A stretch of 64,000 bases of DNA from Desulfosporosinus meridiei DSM 13257 (GTDB lineage: Bacteria; Bacillota; Desulfitobacteriia; Desulfitobacteriales; Desulfitobacteriaceae). The position numbers were made by a program, and so were the translations under genes. The stretch lies in contig NC_018515.1 in NCBI RefSeq assembly GCF_000231385.2, positions 762,501 through 826,500 of the forward strand, given 5' to 3'. Shown here piece after piece: positions 17,088 through 25,539 of this stretch. The stretch's first letter is position 1; the number at the start of each line of letters is the position of its first letter. Under the pieces are notes generated by a model, which was not told the origin of the DNA, made no database searches, and was given only the letters and a program-made list of their open reading frames with translations.

Positions 17088-19007
17088 ATGTCAAATGACC
17101 AAATCATGGAATTGAAACAAAGAGTAGCCCTTTTAGAAGCCTCTTTAACTGATGTTCAACAGGAAAATGAGATATGGAATCGTCTTTTTCTAGAAGTTAA
17201 TTGGGGAATGGTTGTTGTTGATGCCAAAAGTGGGAAGGCTCTGAAAGTGAATAGAAGTTATGCAGAAATGCATGGATATAGCCCATTGGAGTTAATTGGC
17301 AAATCTGTGTATGGATTGGTTTGTGCACCGGGGCATAAGAATGATCTCTTAGAAGTTGACGCCAAGATACATAATGAAGATCGATATTACTACAATTCAG
17401 TGCATGTTAAGAAAGACGGAAGTCCTTTTCCGGTACGAATTAATAATCAAGAAGTTACAGTGAAATCTGGGCGTTTTCGGATTATCTCTACCTGGGATAT
17501 TACAGATAGTGAGCTAAAACAAAGAGAGTTAAGTCAGTATCGTGAAAGTTTAGAGGAATTAGTTAAATTTCGTGCCGATGAATTGGAAAGGATCAATGAG
17601 CAACTTCGAAGCGAGATTAGACAGAAGGAAAATGCTGAACACGAATTAGCTAGAGCAAATCAAGAAATGTTTAACATTTTAGAGAGTATCGGCGATTGTT
17701 TTAAAGCAGTAAATCGCGATTGGGTTATAACCTATGCTAATCAGGCTATGGTTAAAGCTCGGGAGGACAATGGCCTTGATGGCAATCTTGTCGGTGCTGA
17801 TTACTGGGAAGTTCATAAAGACTCCAATCCAAGAATTAATGAAGCTTGTTTAAAAGTGATGAATGATGGTGTTCCAACTAGGTTTGAGACTTATGCTTAC
17901 ACAATAGGAAAATGGACAGAAGTCAGTATTTATCCAACAGCAAGCGGAATCTCAATCTTTCTTCGGAATATTGAGGCAAGACGAAAGATGGAAAAGGCTA
18001 TCGAGGACGAACATCGCCGCCTTTATTCACTATTTAACAGTTTTCCGGGGCTAATCTATCTTCAAGAAGAAAATCATAAAATACGCTATGCTAACCATAG
18101 CTTTCAAGCAAAGTTTGGTTCATGTATCGACAAGCATTGCTATGAAGTAATAGTAGGATTGCCGGGTCCCTGCCATGACTGCATTTCTGAGGTGATTTTA
18201 AACAATCTTACCCCAATGTGGAGGGAAATGGTCTCTGATAGTCGCATATATGAGGTTTATTCTCAACCTTTTATTGATGCTGATGGATCGAGGTTAGTTT
18301 TTAAAGTGCTAATTGATGTTACAGACAGAAGGAGTGCTGATCGAGAGTTAGCACGTTTGGAAAGGCTTAATATGGTCGGTGAAATGGCTGCCGGCATTGC
18401 TCATGAGGTTAGAAATCCCCTTACGACTGTGCGCGGGTTTTTACAGTTGCTCCAATCTAAAGAGGAAACCTCAGCTTATCACGATTACTTTCAGCTGATG
18501 ACCGATGAACTAGATCGGGCAAATTTGATCCTAACTGATTTTTTAAGTTTGGCCAGAGATAAGTCGGTGGAATTCGAGCCTATTAATATTTCCAATATCG
18601 TGAGAACCCTGGCACCTCTTTTAAACTCAGATGCATTTAATCAAGATAAAACAATAGTCCTTGAATTAGAAGAGGTTCCCGATCTTCTTGGAAATGGGAA
18701 CGAACTGAGGCAGTTGATTTTGAACTTGGCCAGAAATGGATTGGAAGCTACTCCGGCAGGCACGACTTTGACCATAAGTTCTTCGGTTCAAGAAAAGTGC
18801 ATTGTGCTTAAAGTCAGAGATCAGGGTCGTGGAGTTGATCCGGAAATCCTTGATAGATTAGGCACCCCATTCTTAACTACTAAAGAAAGTGGCACCGGAC
18901 TAGGCCTTGCAATATGCCAAAGCATAGCTGTTCGTCATAAAGCCTCCATTAATTTTGATTCACAGGGTACAGGTACAACTGTTATTGTGAAATTCCCCAT
19001 AAACTAA
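17088..19007 (+). CDS. Soluble PAS-domain sensor histidine kinase, no paired regulator
   Basis: 639 residues with no transmembrane segment, so cytoplasmic. Order: short coiled coil; PAS 1 (about 25-145); coiled coil (150-195); PAS 2 (195-305); PAS 3 (310-405) with Cys346, Cys351, Cys362 and Cys365 (the last two as CHDC), a possible metal or redox site; HisKA with phospho-His439 in IAHEVRNPLTT; HATPase (about 530-639) with N box LILNLARNGLEA and G boxes RDQGRGVD and GTGLGLAI. No response regulator adjoins it, as is common for kinases feeding the Spo0 phosphorelay in clostridia. That role is an inference, helped only by the 0A-like boxes upstream. Confidence 0.88.
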   Translation: MSNDQIMELKQRVALLEASLTDVQQENEIWNRLFLEVNWGMVVVDAKSGKALKVNRSYAEMHGYSPLELIGKSVYGLVCAPGHKNDLLEVDAKIHNEDRYYYNSVHVKKDGSPFPVRINNQEVTVKSGRFRIISTWDITDSELKQRELSQYRESLEELVKFRADELERINEQLRSEIRQKENAEHELARANQEMFNILESIGDCFKAVNRDWVITYANQAMVKAREDNGLDGNLVGADYWEVHKDSNPRINEACLKVMNDGVPTRFETYAYTIGKWTEVSIYPTASGISIFLRNIEARRKMEKAIEDEHRRLYSLFNSFPGLIYLQEENHKIRYANHSFQAKFGSCIDKHCYEVIVGLPGPCHDCISEVILNNLTPMWREMVSDSRIYEVYSQPFIDADGSRLVFKVLIDVTDRRSADRELARLERLNMVGEMAAGIAHEVRNPLTTVRGFLQLLQSKEETSAYHDYFQLMTDELDRANLILTDFLSLARDKSVEFEPINISNIVRTLAPLLNSDAFNQDKTIVLELEEVPDLLGNGNELRQLILNLARNGLEATPAGTTLTISSSVQEKCIVLKVRDQGRGVDPEILDRLGTPFLTTKESGTGLGLAICQSIAVRHKASINFDSQGTGTTVIVKFPIN

Positions 19008-19009
19008 GA

Positions 19010-19037
19010 AAAGCCACCCCAGACGGGGTGGCTTTCA
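19010..19037. terminator. Bidirectional terminator between kinase and metQ
   Basis: A perfect 11-bp stem (AAAGCCACCCC at 19010-19020 with GGGGTGGCTTT at 19025-19035) and an AGAC loop lie between convergent genes, with T-rich tails on both strands. Confidence 0.9.
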
Positions 19038-19087
19038 ATATAGGCGCGAGGGTTCTGGCATCTGTCCCTACATAATCAGAACAAACA

Positions 19088-19939
19088 TTAAAATGCTGGA
19101 ACAATAGAACCTTTGTATTTGTCTTCGATGAACTTTTTAACCTCGGGGGAGGTCAGAGCTTTAGCAAGTTTCTGTAAAGCAGGGTCGTCTTTGCGGCTGT
19201 CTTTGACAACAAGGATATTTGCATAAGGAGATTCTTTGTCTTCCATAATGATGGAATCATTAAGAGGGTTGAGCCCGCCTTCTAAAGCGTAATTGGTATT
19301 AATTACTGCAGCAATAATCTTAGGATCTTGGAGTACTCTAGGAAGCTGTGGGGCATCAAGAGGAGTGACTTTCAGTTGTTTTGGGTTGTCTTGAATATCA
19401 TTGACGGTTCCCTTAATTCCCACGCCGTCTTTTAGTTTGATAATACCTGCTTTGGAAAGGAGAGCAAGAGCGCGGCCGCCGTTTGAGGGGTCATTAGGAA
19501 TGGCAATGGTATCTCCGTTTTTCAGCTCATCAAGCTTGGATATTTTTTTAGAGTAGACGCCCATTGGTTCAATGTGAACGTTGGCAATTGAGACATTCTT
19601 TAAGGAATGATCGGCATTAAAAGAGTCTAGATAGGGAGTATGTTGAAAGAAGTTTGCGTCGATATCTCCAGAATCTAAATCTAAGTTAGGGCGGACATAA
19701 TCGGTGTAACTAACAATCTCCAGTTCGACACCTTCTTTGAGCAGTGCGGGCTTAATAAATTCTAGGATTTCAGCATGAGGAATTGGGGTTGCACCAACTT
19801 TAAGTACTTTGGCAGAAGGTGTATCAGATCCGGTTTTGGGAGCTTCGGTTTTACTGCCGCAGCCTGAGAGTATGAGAGAAAAGGTGACTAAAACAGTGGC
19901 TAAAAGGGTCAAATAGCGGTGGTTCTTAATTCTTGACAT
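19088..19939 (-). CDS. metQ: Methionine ABC transporter substrate-binding lipoprotein
   Basis: 283-residue NlpA-family lipoprotein. Signal peptide with lipobox LSGC, so the mature protein is anchored at Cys outside the membrane. VGATPIPHAEIL, YVRPNLDLDSGDIDANFFQH and IPNDPSNGGRALALL are typical MetQ blocks. GGAGGAG 7 bases before ATG 19939 fixes the start (an in-frame TTG at 19954 overlaps that site). It is third in the metN-metI-metQ operon, 90 bases after metI, and lies under the SAM-I riboswitch upstream of metN. Confidence 0.94.
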   Translation of the reverse strand: MSRIKNHRYLTLLATVLVTFSLILSGCGSKTEAPKTGSDTPSAKVLKVGATPIPHAEILEFIKPALLKEGVELEIVSYTDYVRPNLDLDSGDIDANFFQHTPYLDSFNADHSLKNVSIANVHIEPMGVYSKKISKLDELKNGDTIAIPNDPSNGGRALALLSKAGIIKLKDGVGIKGTVNDIQDNPKQLKVTPLDAPQLPRVLQDPKIIAAVINTNYALEGGLNPLNDSIIMEDKESPYANILVVKDSRKDDPALQKLAKALTSPEVKKFIEDKYKGSIVPAF

Positions 19940-20029
19940 TTTTTTCTCCTCCAATTTGTTTAGTTTTTGCCATAGCTGGGAATGACAGATCTTGTTGCTT
20001 GAATCCGGATAACTTGGGTAGTCACGAAC

Positions 20030-20716
20030 CTAATTAGTAAGCTTGCGTGCCAGGGTTGTTCCTAGGGATTGTATAATCTGAACAATCACGACGAGAATGA
20101 TGACAGTGACAATCATGACATCGGTTCGAAAACGGTTATAGCCATATTGAATGGCTAAGTCCCCTAATCCGCCTCCGCCAACGGTACCGGCCATAGCGGT
20201 GTAACCGATGACACTAATCGTCGTGATGGCGACGCCTAGAATCAGTGAAGCTTTCGCTTCAGGAAGAAGAACCTTTTGAATAATTTGTTTAGGAGAGGCC
20301 CCCATTGACAGTGCTGCCTCGATCACACCGTAGGGAACTTCTTTAAGAGAGGTTTCCACTACACGGGCGACAAATGGAGCGGTGGAGATCACAAGCGGAA
20401 CGATAGCTGCTGTTGTGCCAACAGAAGTTCCGATTATTGAGCGGGTAAAGGGGATTAAAGCTACCAATAGAATAATGAATGGAGCAGAACGGAGTATGTT
20501 GATGACGGTTCCTAAAGTTCGCTCTACCCATGGGTTGGGTAAAATATGGCCTGGCGATGAGACGACCAAAATAATCCCTAAAGGTAGTCCAATCAGGTAA
20601 GCGAGTACAGTCGAGGCGAAAACCATATAAAGGGTTTCCCCTGTAGCAGGTATAATCAGCTGTAATAGAAGATCCCCTACTGAACCAGGGAAAAGACTTC
20701 CCACATTAAAGCTCAC
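20030..20716 (-). CDS. metI: Methionine ABC transporter permease
   Basis: 228-residue membrane protein with about five transmembrane segments and the binding-protein-dependent permease (EAA) loop EAALSMGASPKQIIQKVLLPEA (key EAA...G). ATG is absent; GTG 20716 follows GGAGGTGATT within the end of metN, overlapping it by 11 bases. Together with MetN it forms the membrane channel for D- and L-methionine uptake. Confidence 0.94.
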   Translation of the reverse strand: MSFNVGSLFPGSVGDLLLQLIIPATGETLYMVFASTVLAYLIGLPLGIILVVSSPGHILPNPWVERTLGTVINILRSAPFIILLVALIPFTRSIIGTSVGTTAAIVPLVISTAPFVARVVETSLKEVPYGVIEAALSMGASPKQIIQKVLLPEAKASLILGVAITTISVIGYTAMAGTVGGGGLGDLAIQYGYNRFRTDVMIVTVIILVVIVQIIQSLGTTLARKLTN

Positions 20717-21731
20717 GTTTAATCACCTCCACTTTTAAATCTCTGGATGTCAAATAGTGATGAGCTTCCTTGAGTTGTTCAGGACTTCCTTGAAGCTCAA
20801 GGGTTAATGTGCCAAAAAGTGTGGATCTTAAATGATCGATGCTTCCATAGAGGATGTTAGCTCGAACTTCACAGGTTCTAAGCAAATCAGTGATAATTGG
20901 ATCAGAAGCACGTGTGCCAAGGAATTGAATGCGAACAATTTCTGAGTCTGGGTGAGTTGCCAGTTCCTTCAATAGGTCCGCGGGAAGTTCATTTGGAAAA
21001 ACTGTCGAGACAAATTGACGAGCGATGTCCGACTGAGGTTTTATAAACACAGACTCGACAGGGCCATTTTCCACGATGTGGGCTGCGTGAATAACTGCTA
21101 CATGGGTACAGATTTCTTTGACAACTTTCATTTCGTGAGTAATCATAACGATCGTTAAACCAAGTTTTTGATTAATATCACGAAGTAGGTTCAAGATGGA
21201 AAGGGTGGTTTGTGGGTCTAAGGCAGAAGTTGCCTCGTCGCACAAAAGAACTTGTGGCTTTGTGGCGAGAGCACGAGCAATACCGACTCGTTGTTTTTGA
21301 CCACCGCTTAACTGCCCGGGGTAAGCCGTTGCTTTATCTTCCAGACCTACCAGATGAAGAAGCTCTTTAACCCGTATTGAGATCTCAGTTTTAGGTACTC
21401 CGGCAATTTCTAAAGGGAAGGCAATATTTTCAGATACTGTTCGAGATTGAAGAAGATAGAAGTGTTGAAAAATCATACCGATATTCTGGCGCGCTTTCCT
21501 AAGTTCTTTACTTGAAAGAGCGGTCAATTCTTGCCCGGCAACAATGATTTTGCCGCTTGAAGGTTTCTCAAGTAGATTTAAGCAACGGACAAGGGTGCTT
21601 TTTCCGGCGCCGCTCAATCCGATTATGCCATAAATTGTTCCGGGTAATATGTTTAAAGATACATTATCAAGAGCCATGACTTGTCCCTGAGGGGACGAGT
21701 ATTTCTTAACTAGTTGTTTAATCTGAATCAC
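20706..21731 (-). CDS. metN: Methionine ABC transporter ATP-binding protein
   Basis: 341-residue ATPase: Walker A GLSGAGKST, signature LSGGQKQR, Walker B VLLCDEATSALDP. The C-terminal NIL domain (about 265-341, ending LKVEVIKREL) is the regulatory methionine-binding domain of MetN that allows trans-inhibition. GTG 21731 lies behind GGAGGTGCACAT. It is the first gene of the operon and directly follows the riboswitch terminator. Confidence 0.95.
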   Translation of the reverse strand: MIQIKQLVKKYSSPQGQVMALDNVSLNILPGTIYGIIGLSGAGKSTLVRCLNLLEKPSSGKIIVAGQELTALSSKELRKARQNIGMIFQHFYLLQSRTVSENIAFPLEIAGVPKTEISIRVKELLHLVGLEDKATAYPGQLSGGQKQRVGIARALATKPQVLLCDEATSALDPQTTLSILNLLRDINQKLGLTIVMITHEMKVVKEICTHVAVIHAAHIVENGPVESVFIKPQSDIARQFVSTVFPNELPADLLKELATHPDSEIVRIQFLGTRASDPIITDLLRTCEVRANILYGSIDHLRSTLFGTLTLELQGSPEQLKEAHHYLTSRDLKVEVIKREL

Positions 21732-21780
21732 ATGTGCACCTCCTACAATCTTTCTGGACGCTTATTCCCTGGTATTTATA

Positions 21781-21814
21781 CATAACAAAACTCCGCGAAG
21801 AAAACCCGCGGAGT
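21781..21814 (-). terminator. Riboswitch-controlled terminator before metN
   Basis: On the minus strand ACTCCGCG pairs with CGCGGAGT (21807-21814 with 21790-21797) and is followed by TTTGTTATG. It lies just after the SAM-I aptamer and is the expected off-switch when SAM is bound. Confidence 0.9.
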
Positions 21815-21827
21815 ACCATTCGGTTTT

Positions 21828-21930
21828 CCTCTTATCTCCCAGATTTCTCTGCAGGAGTTAGCACCGTGCATCTAAGCCGGTTGCCGGGTTTCATCGGGCC
21901 AGTCCCTCCACCTACTCTGAATAAGAGTCT
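21828..21930 (-). promoter_or_regulatory. SAM-I riboswitch (S-box) controlling metNIQ
   Basis: Read on the minus strand the segment shows the S-box core almost exactly: GGTGGAGGGACTGGCCC, then GATGAAACCCGGCAACC, GCACGGTGCTAA and TTCCTGCAGA-like elements (TCCTGCAGAGA). P1 is closed by CTCTTAT (complement of 21921-21927) and ATAAGAG (complement of 21830-21836). SAM binding stabilises P1 and frees the downstream terminator, shutting off methionine uptake when SAM is plentiful. Confidence 0.95.
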
Positions 21931-22106
21931 TTTATGAGGTTTTATTACATTAGTGTACTATGGAATGTCTATATATTAGCATAGAGAAGATGAGGTTTGC
22001 AATAGGGATATTGGAGGAAATTATTGAAAAGAACTTGACAATATGGCAACGCTTTAATAGATTAAAGGAGAACAGTGATTACTGTTTTACTGAGGAGGGG
22101 TATGCC

Positions 22107-22412
22107 GTGTCAAGTGATGAGCGTTTACAGAATCCCTTAAACGATGCTCTAGTTGAAGCAGTTCTGCTATTAAAAAACAAAGAAGAGTGTTATCGGTTCT
22201 TTGAAGATATTGCAACAGTTGCAGAGATTAAAGCCCTGGCCCAACGCCTTGAAGTTGCTAAGATGTTGCAAAAGAACGAGACCTATACTGCAATTACGGA
22301 AGTGACGGGAGCAAGTACCGCGACAATAAGCCGGGTAAAACGTTGCTTGAATTTTGGAGCAGACGGATATCAACTTATATTACGACGTTTAAAGGAACAA
22401 AGTGAAAAATAG
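22107..22412 (+). CDS. yerC: YerC/TrpR-family regulator (candidate HisR)
   Basis: 101-residue TrpR-superfamily helix-turn-helix protein: LNDALVEAVLLLKNKEECYRFFEDI, then the HTH with EIKALAQRLEVAKML and TEVTGASTATISRVKRCL. It starts at GTG 22107, with AGGAGGGG at 22093-22100. An open frame extends to 21960, but its first 49 codons look non-coding. YerC proteins next to his genes have been proposed as histidine-responsive repressors (HisR). It lies 22 bases before hisZ, consistent with that role. A TTAGT-GT-ACTA repeat lies at 21950-21960. Confidence 0.85.
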   Translation: MSSDERLQNPLNDALVEAVLLLKNKEECYRFFEDIATVAEIKALAQRLEVAKMLQKNETYTAITEVTGASTATISRVKRCLNFGADGYQLILRRLKEQSEK

Positions 22413-22434
22413 GTGCAGGTGAAGGAGAGTCATA

Positions 22435-23583
22435 ATGCTTAGAACAAATTTAGGTTTACGTATTCCAAAAGGGATGCGGGATTTGCTTCCTGAAGAAATC
22501 TCAGTCCAAGAGGGTTTAGAGGAAAGAATTCTAGAGCTATTTAAGCAATGGTCGTATCAAAAGGTATTAACCCCTACCCTAGAGTATTCTGCTTGTGTTC
22601 AACCAGATGTTGAACAAGAGGATTCATTATATAAATTCTTTGACCGGGAAGGGCATATACTGACTCTTCGACCAGAGCTAACGATACCTATTGCGCGACT
22701 TGTAAGCACACGCATGCGTGGCGGCGAATTTCCATTACGCTTATGTTATGGTGCAGATGTTTATCGGAACTCCAACGTCAGACACAGGGAATTTCGACAA
22801 GTAGGAGTTGAACTTGTGGGGTCTGACCAAGAGCTTGCCGATGCAGAAGTGATTGCTCTGGCAGTTGAGGCGATGGCTGGCTTAGGTTTGAAAAATTACC
22901 AGTTTAACCTGGGACATATGGGTATCTTTGCTGGGCTTATGCTGGAAACGGGAATTGAAAAAGAGCTGCAAGCTAAGCTGGAAGAGGTGTTAGCTCGTAA
23001 AGATATGGTTGGTGTGGAAAGCTGTGTCAGACAAAGTGGTTTACCAGAACGTGTCCAGGAGCTATTACTTCGCCTGCCCCATTTTCGTGGAGGGGAGGAG
23101 ATTCTCGATGAAGTCCTGGGTTGGAGTGAGCAACCCGCAATTCAGCACGCTGTAGAAAGCTTAAGAAAGATCTACCAATACTTAGAGGATTTTGGAGTTC
23201 AAGCAAATGTATCCTTAGATTTAGGTATATTACGAGGCTTCTCATATTACACCGGAGCCGTTTTTGAAGGGTATGTACCAGGAATAGGTTTTCCCGTGGT
23301 AGAAGGGGGACGTTACGATGATTTATACGCGGACTTTGGCGTTCCACAACCGGCAACTGGTTTTGCTATACACCTGGGTAATTTGTTAGAACAATTTCCA
23401 ATTCCGGTGGTAGAGGGTGCAGATATTTTAGTTTATGGATCAGATGCTAAGGAAATCATTCGTAGGTGCCGGGAACTTAGAGCTCAGGGCAAACGAGTGG
23501 AGATGTCTCTTGGAGTCTTGGGGGACGAGAAGGCAAAGTCAATGGCTCTCCAAAAGAGTATCAAAGAGATTTTGCGCGTTTAA
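22435..23583 (+). CDS. hisZ: ATP phosphoribosyltransferase regulatory subunit
   Basis: 382-residue paralogue of histidyl-tRNA synthetase that activates the short form of HisG. It has the class II synthetase core: motif 1 region (IPKGMRDLLPEE), motif 2 YRNSNVRHREFRQVGVE, and GFSYYTGAVFEGYV. The anticodon-binding domain is replaced by a short C-terminal domain, as in HisZ. GAAGGAG precedes ATG 22435. Unusually, hisZ is separated from hisG by pfkA and an HsdM-like gene, about 2 kb. Confidence 0.93.
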   Translation: MLRTNLGLRIPKGMRDLLPEEISVQEGLEERILELFKQWSYQKVLTPTLEYSACVQPDVEQEDSLYKFFDREGHILTLRPELTIPIARLVSTRMRGGEFPLRLCYGADVYRNSNVRHREFRQVGVELVGSDQELADAEVIALAVEAMAGLGLKNYQFNLGHMGIFAGLMLETGIEKELQAKLEEVLARKDMVGVESCVRQSGLPERVQELLLRLPHFRGGEEILDEVLGWSEQPAIQHAVESLRKIYQYLEDFGVQANVSLDLGILRGFSYYTGAVFEGYVPGIGFPVVEGGRYDDLYADFGVPQPATGFAIHLGNLLEQFPIPVVEGADILVYGSDAKEIIRRCRELRAQGKRVEMSLGVLGDEKAKSMALQKSIKEILRV

Positions 23584-23707
23584 TATTTGTATAAGGCAAT
23601 TTACCCCAGGCTCTAGAGGGGAATGTCCACCTGACCAAAGAATACTATTATGTAGGTAATGATATATAATAGTTTAATAGGAATACACTAGAAAATGGGG
23701 TGTAACA

Positions 23708-24787
23708 GTGCGAAAACTTGCGGTCCTTACAGGTGGAGGAGACTGCCCTGGACTTAATGCGGTGATTCGGGCAATTGCTAAAAGCGCTCAGGGATACGGA
23801 ATAGAAGTATTAGGAATTAGAGATGGCTTTCGAGGTGCGGTAGAAGGGGATTTTGTACCCCTTGCGTTGAAGGATGTTTCAGGAATTTTACCTCGAGGAG
23901 GTACGATTCTGGGTACTACGAATAGAGACAATCCTTTTGCTTATCAAACCAAACTAAATGGAGTCAATCAAGCTGTAGATCGTTCAGATAATGTGATTCG
24001 TAATTTTAAGAAACAAGGGATTGACGCATTGTTAGCCATCGGTGGGGATGGGAGTTTGAATATCGCTTTGAAATTTGTGCATAAGGGCCTTAAAGTGATC
24101 GGGATTCCTAAAACCATTGACAACGATTTAATGGCTACTGATCAGACTTTCGGTTTTCAAACAGCGGTGGATACAGCCCAAGAAGCCTTAGATCGCTTAC
24201 ATACTACTGCTGAATCTCATCATAGGGTCATGGTACTCGAAGTAATGGGACGTTACGCCGGCTGGATTGCTCTGTATGCTGGGGTCGCCGGAGGTGCAGA
24301 TGTGATCCTCATTCCGGAGATCCCCTATAACCTTAATCGAGTTGCCTTAAGCATTCAGAAAAGGGCCAAGCAAGGTAAAAAATTTAGCATTATCGTCGCA
24401 GCGGAAGGTGCTAAGCCCTTGGGGGGCGAAATGGTAGTCGAACGCCTGATGGAGGGACGAGTTGACCCGATTAAACTAGGAGGAATTGGTGCCAAAATAG
24501 GTCATGATCTTGAAGAACATTATGGAATGGAAACCCGAGTTACCGTTCTTGGACACCTCCAACGTGGAGGCTCCCCCAATGCCTATGACAGAGTTCTTTC
24601 GACTCGCTATGGAGCGGCTGCTGTAGACGCCGCCCTGGAAGGGGAATTTGGAATTATGGTTGCGCTTCAAGGAAGGGAGATTGTGCGAGTTCCACTTCAG
24701 GAGGCTGTTAACCAAATTAAACTTGTCCCACTTAACGATCCATTATTGTTAGCGGCACGCACTCTTGGAATGGAACTGGGAGATTAA
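23708..24787 (+). CDS. pfkA: 6-phosphofructokinase
   Basis: Phosphorylates fructose 6-phosphate in glycolysis. The 359-residue protein shows TGGGDCPGLNAVIRA, GGTILGTTNRDNPF, AIGGDGSLNIA, IPKTIDNDL and LGHLQRGGSPNAYDR. The Gly in GGDGS is the residue typical of ATP-dependent enzymes (Asp in many PPi enzymes), while PKTIDND is shared with PPi and group III (mixed-substrate) enzymes. I therefore call it ATP-type by the first residue, with real uncertainty on the phosphoryl donor. GTG 23708 follows GGGGTG. It lies between hisZ and an orphan HsdM-like gene. Confidence 0.9.
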   Translation: MRKLAVLTGGGDCPGLNAVIRAIAKSAQGYGIEVLGIRDGFRGAVEGDFVPLALKDVSGILPRGGTILGTTNRDNPFAYQTKLNGVNQAVDRSDNVIRNFKKQGIDALLAIGGDGSLNIALKFVHKGLKVIGIPKTIDNDLMATDQTFGFQTAVDTAQEALDRLHTTAESHHRVMVLEVMGRYAGWIALYAGVAGGADVILIPEIPYNLNRVALSIQKRAKQGKKFSIIVAAEGAKPLGGEMVVERLMEGRVDPIKLGGIGAKIGHDLEEHYGMETRVTVLGHLQRGGSPNAYDRVLSTRYGAAAVDAALEGEFGIMVALQGREIVRVPLQEAVNQIKLVPLNDPLLLAARTLGMELGD

Positions 24788-24810
24788 CCTTTTCGAAGGG
24801 GGAAATGAAT

Positions 24811-25293
24811 ATGAGTGATAAATTATCTTTAGATCAGCTTGAAAAGTTCATTGATGAAACCTGCGACTTTTTAAGAGGGGATAAGGATGCTGAGGAATTC
24901 GAAGAATATGTACTGGCAATTCTTTTTTTGAAGCGCTTAAATGATCGATTTAATTTAGACCGAGAAATAAGGCGTGAAAAACTTGTGCTAAAAGGATTGT
25001 CAGAGAGTCAAATAAGTAAAGATTTAGAGCAACGAGAATCCTATCGTTTATTTGTACCGACTATGGCGCGTTGGGATGTAGTAAAACAAGAAAAGCAGGA
25101 TTTAGGTTCGTATTTGATGAAAGCTTTTGCCGAGATTGATGATAAGAATCGTGGCTGCCTTGGTCTGTTGAACACTATTGATTTTATGAAGACCACAGAA
25201 ACAGGTGAAAGATATATGACTAATGCGATTCTAGCTGAACTGATGAGGCGTTTTGAGGAAATTAACTTAGCGGATGATCACTTGGCCTTCTAA
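24811..25293 (+). CDS. Orphan N-terminal domain of type I restriction methylase (HsdM-N like)
   Basis: 160 residues, all helical, matching the N-terminal HsdM domain that precedes the methyltransferase domain: LEKFIDETCDFLRG, YVLAILFLKRLNDRF and, near the end, NTIDF followed by LAELMRRFEEINLADDHLAF. A stop follows exactly where the catalytic domain would begin. No methylase motifs (NPPF), HsdS or HsdR are nearby. ATG 24811 is 8 bases from AAGGGGG; ATG 24805 is the alternative. It is intact, with a strong terminator after it, and sits between pfkA and hisG. It could be a domesticated or regulatory fragment; the function is unknown. Confidence 0.75.
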   Translation: MSDKLSLDQLEKFIDETCDFLRGDKDAEEFEEYVLAILFLKRLNDRFNLDREIRREKLVLKGLSESQISKDLEQRESYRLFVPTMARWDVVKQEKQDLGSYLMKAFAEIDDKNRGCLGLLNTIDFMKTTETGERYMTNAILAELMRRFEEINLADDHLAF

Positions 25294-25321
25294 ATTATTC
25301 AGTAAAAATGTAAATTGTCCA

Positions 25322-25371
25322 GAGGACAGGGGCTCTGTTTTTGAACAGAGCTTCTGTCCTCGTGTTTTCTT
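25322..25371 (+). terminator. Terminator after the HsdM-like gene
   Basis: A long stem pairs GAGGACAG (25322-25329) with CTGTCCTC (25354-25361), with an inner GCTCTGTT/AACAGAGC stem, followed by GTGTTTTCTT. It separates the yerC-hisZ-pfkA unit from the his operon. Confidence 0.88.
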
Positions 25372-25426
25372 AATTGATCTCCAAGATATCTGAGGATTTA
25401 AACTATTTTTATTTATGCTGAAGGGG

Positions 25427-25455
25427 TTGCCAGAGCAAACAGAGATTGATATAAT
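25427..25455 (+). promoter_or_regulatory. SigA-type promoter of the his operon
   Basis: TTGCCA (25427-25432), a 17-base spacer, then TATAAT (25450-25455). Transcription would start near 25462, about 78 bases before hisG. Confidence 0.8.
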
Positions 25456-25468
25456 TAATATATTAATA

Positions 25469-25484
25469 CTTTAACTAACTAAAG
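25469..25484. promoter_or_regulatory. Candidate operator of the his operon
   Basis: CTTTAACTAACTAAAG is an inverted repeat (CTTTA-N6-TAAAG) lying just after the his promoter -10. Its ACTAACTAA core recurs at 31564-31572, also just after a TATAAT, upstream of hisIE. It may be the site of the YerC/HisR-type protein; this is inference. Confidence 0.45.
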
Positions 25485-25539
25485 CGTTAAAACAATACAA
25501 CGTTTCTTATGCTACAGGATTTTGAGAGGGGATACCTTG

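Noticed and set aside
21734-21937. 67-codon plus-strand frame upstream of yerC
   Set aside because: It is the antisense of the SAM-I riboswitch and its terminator.
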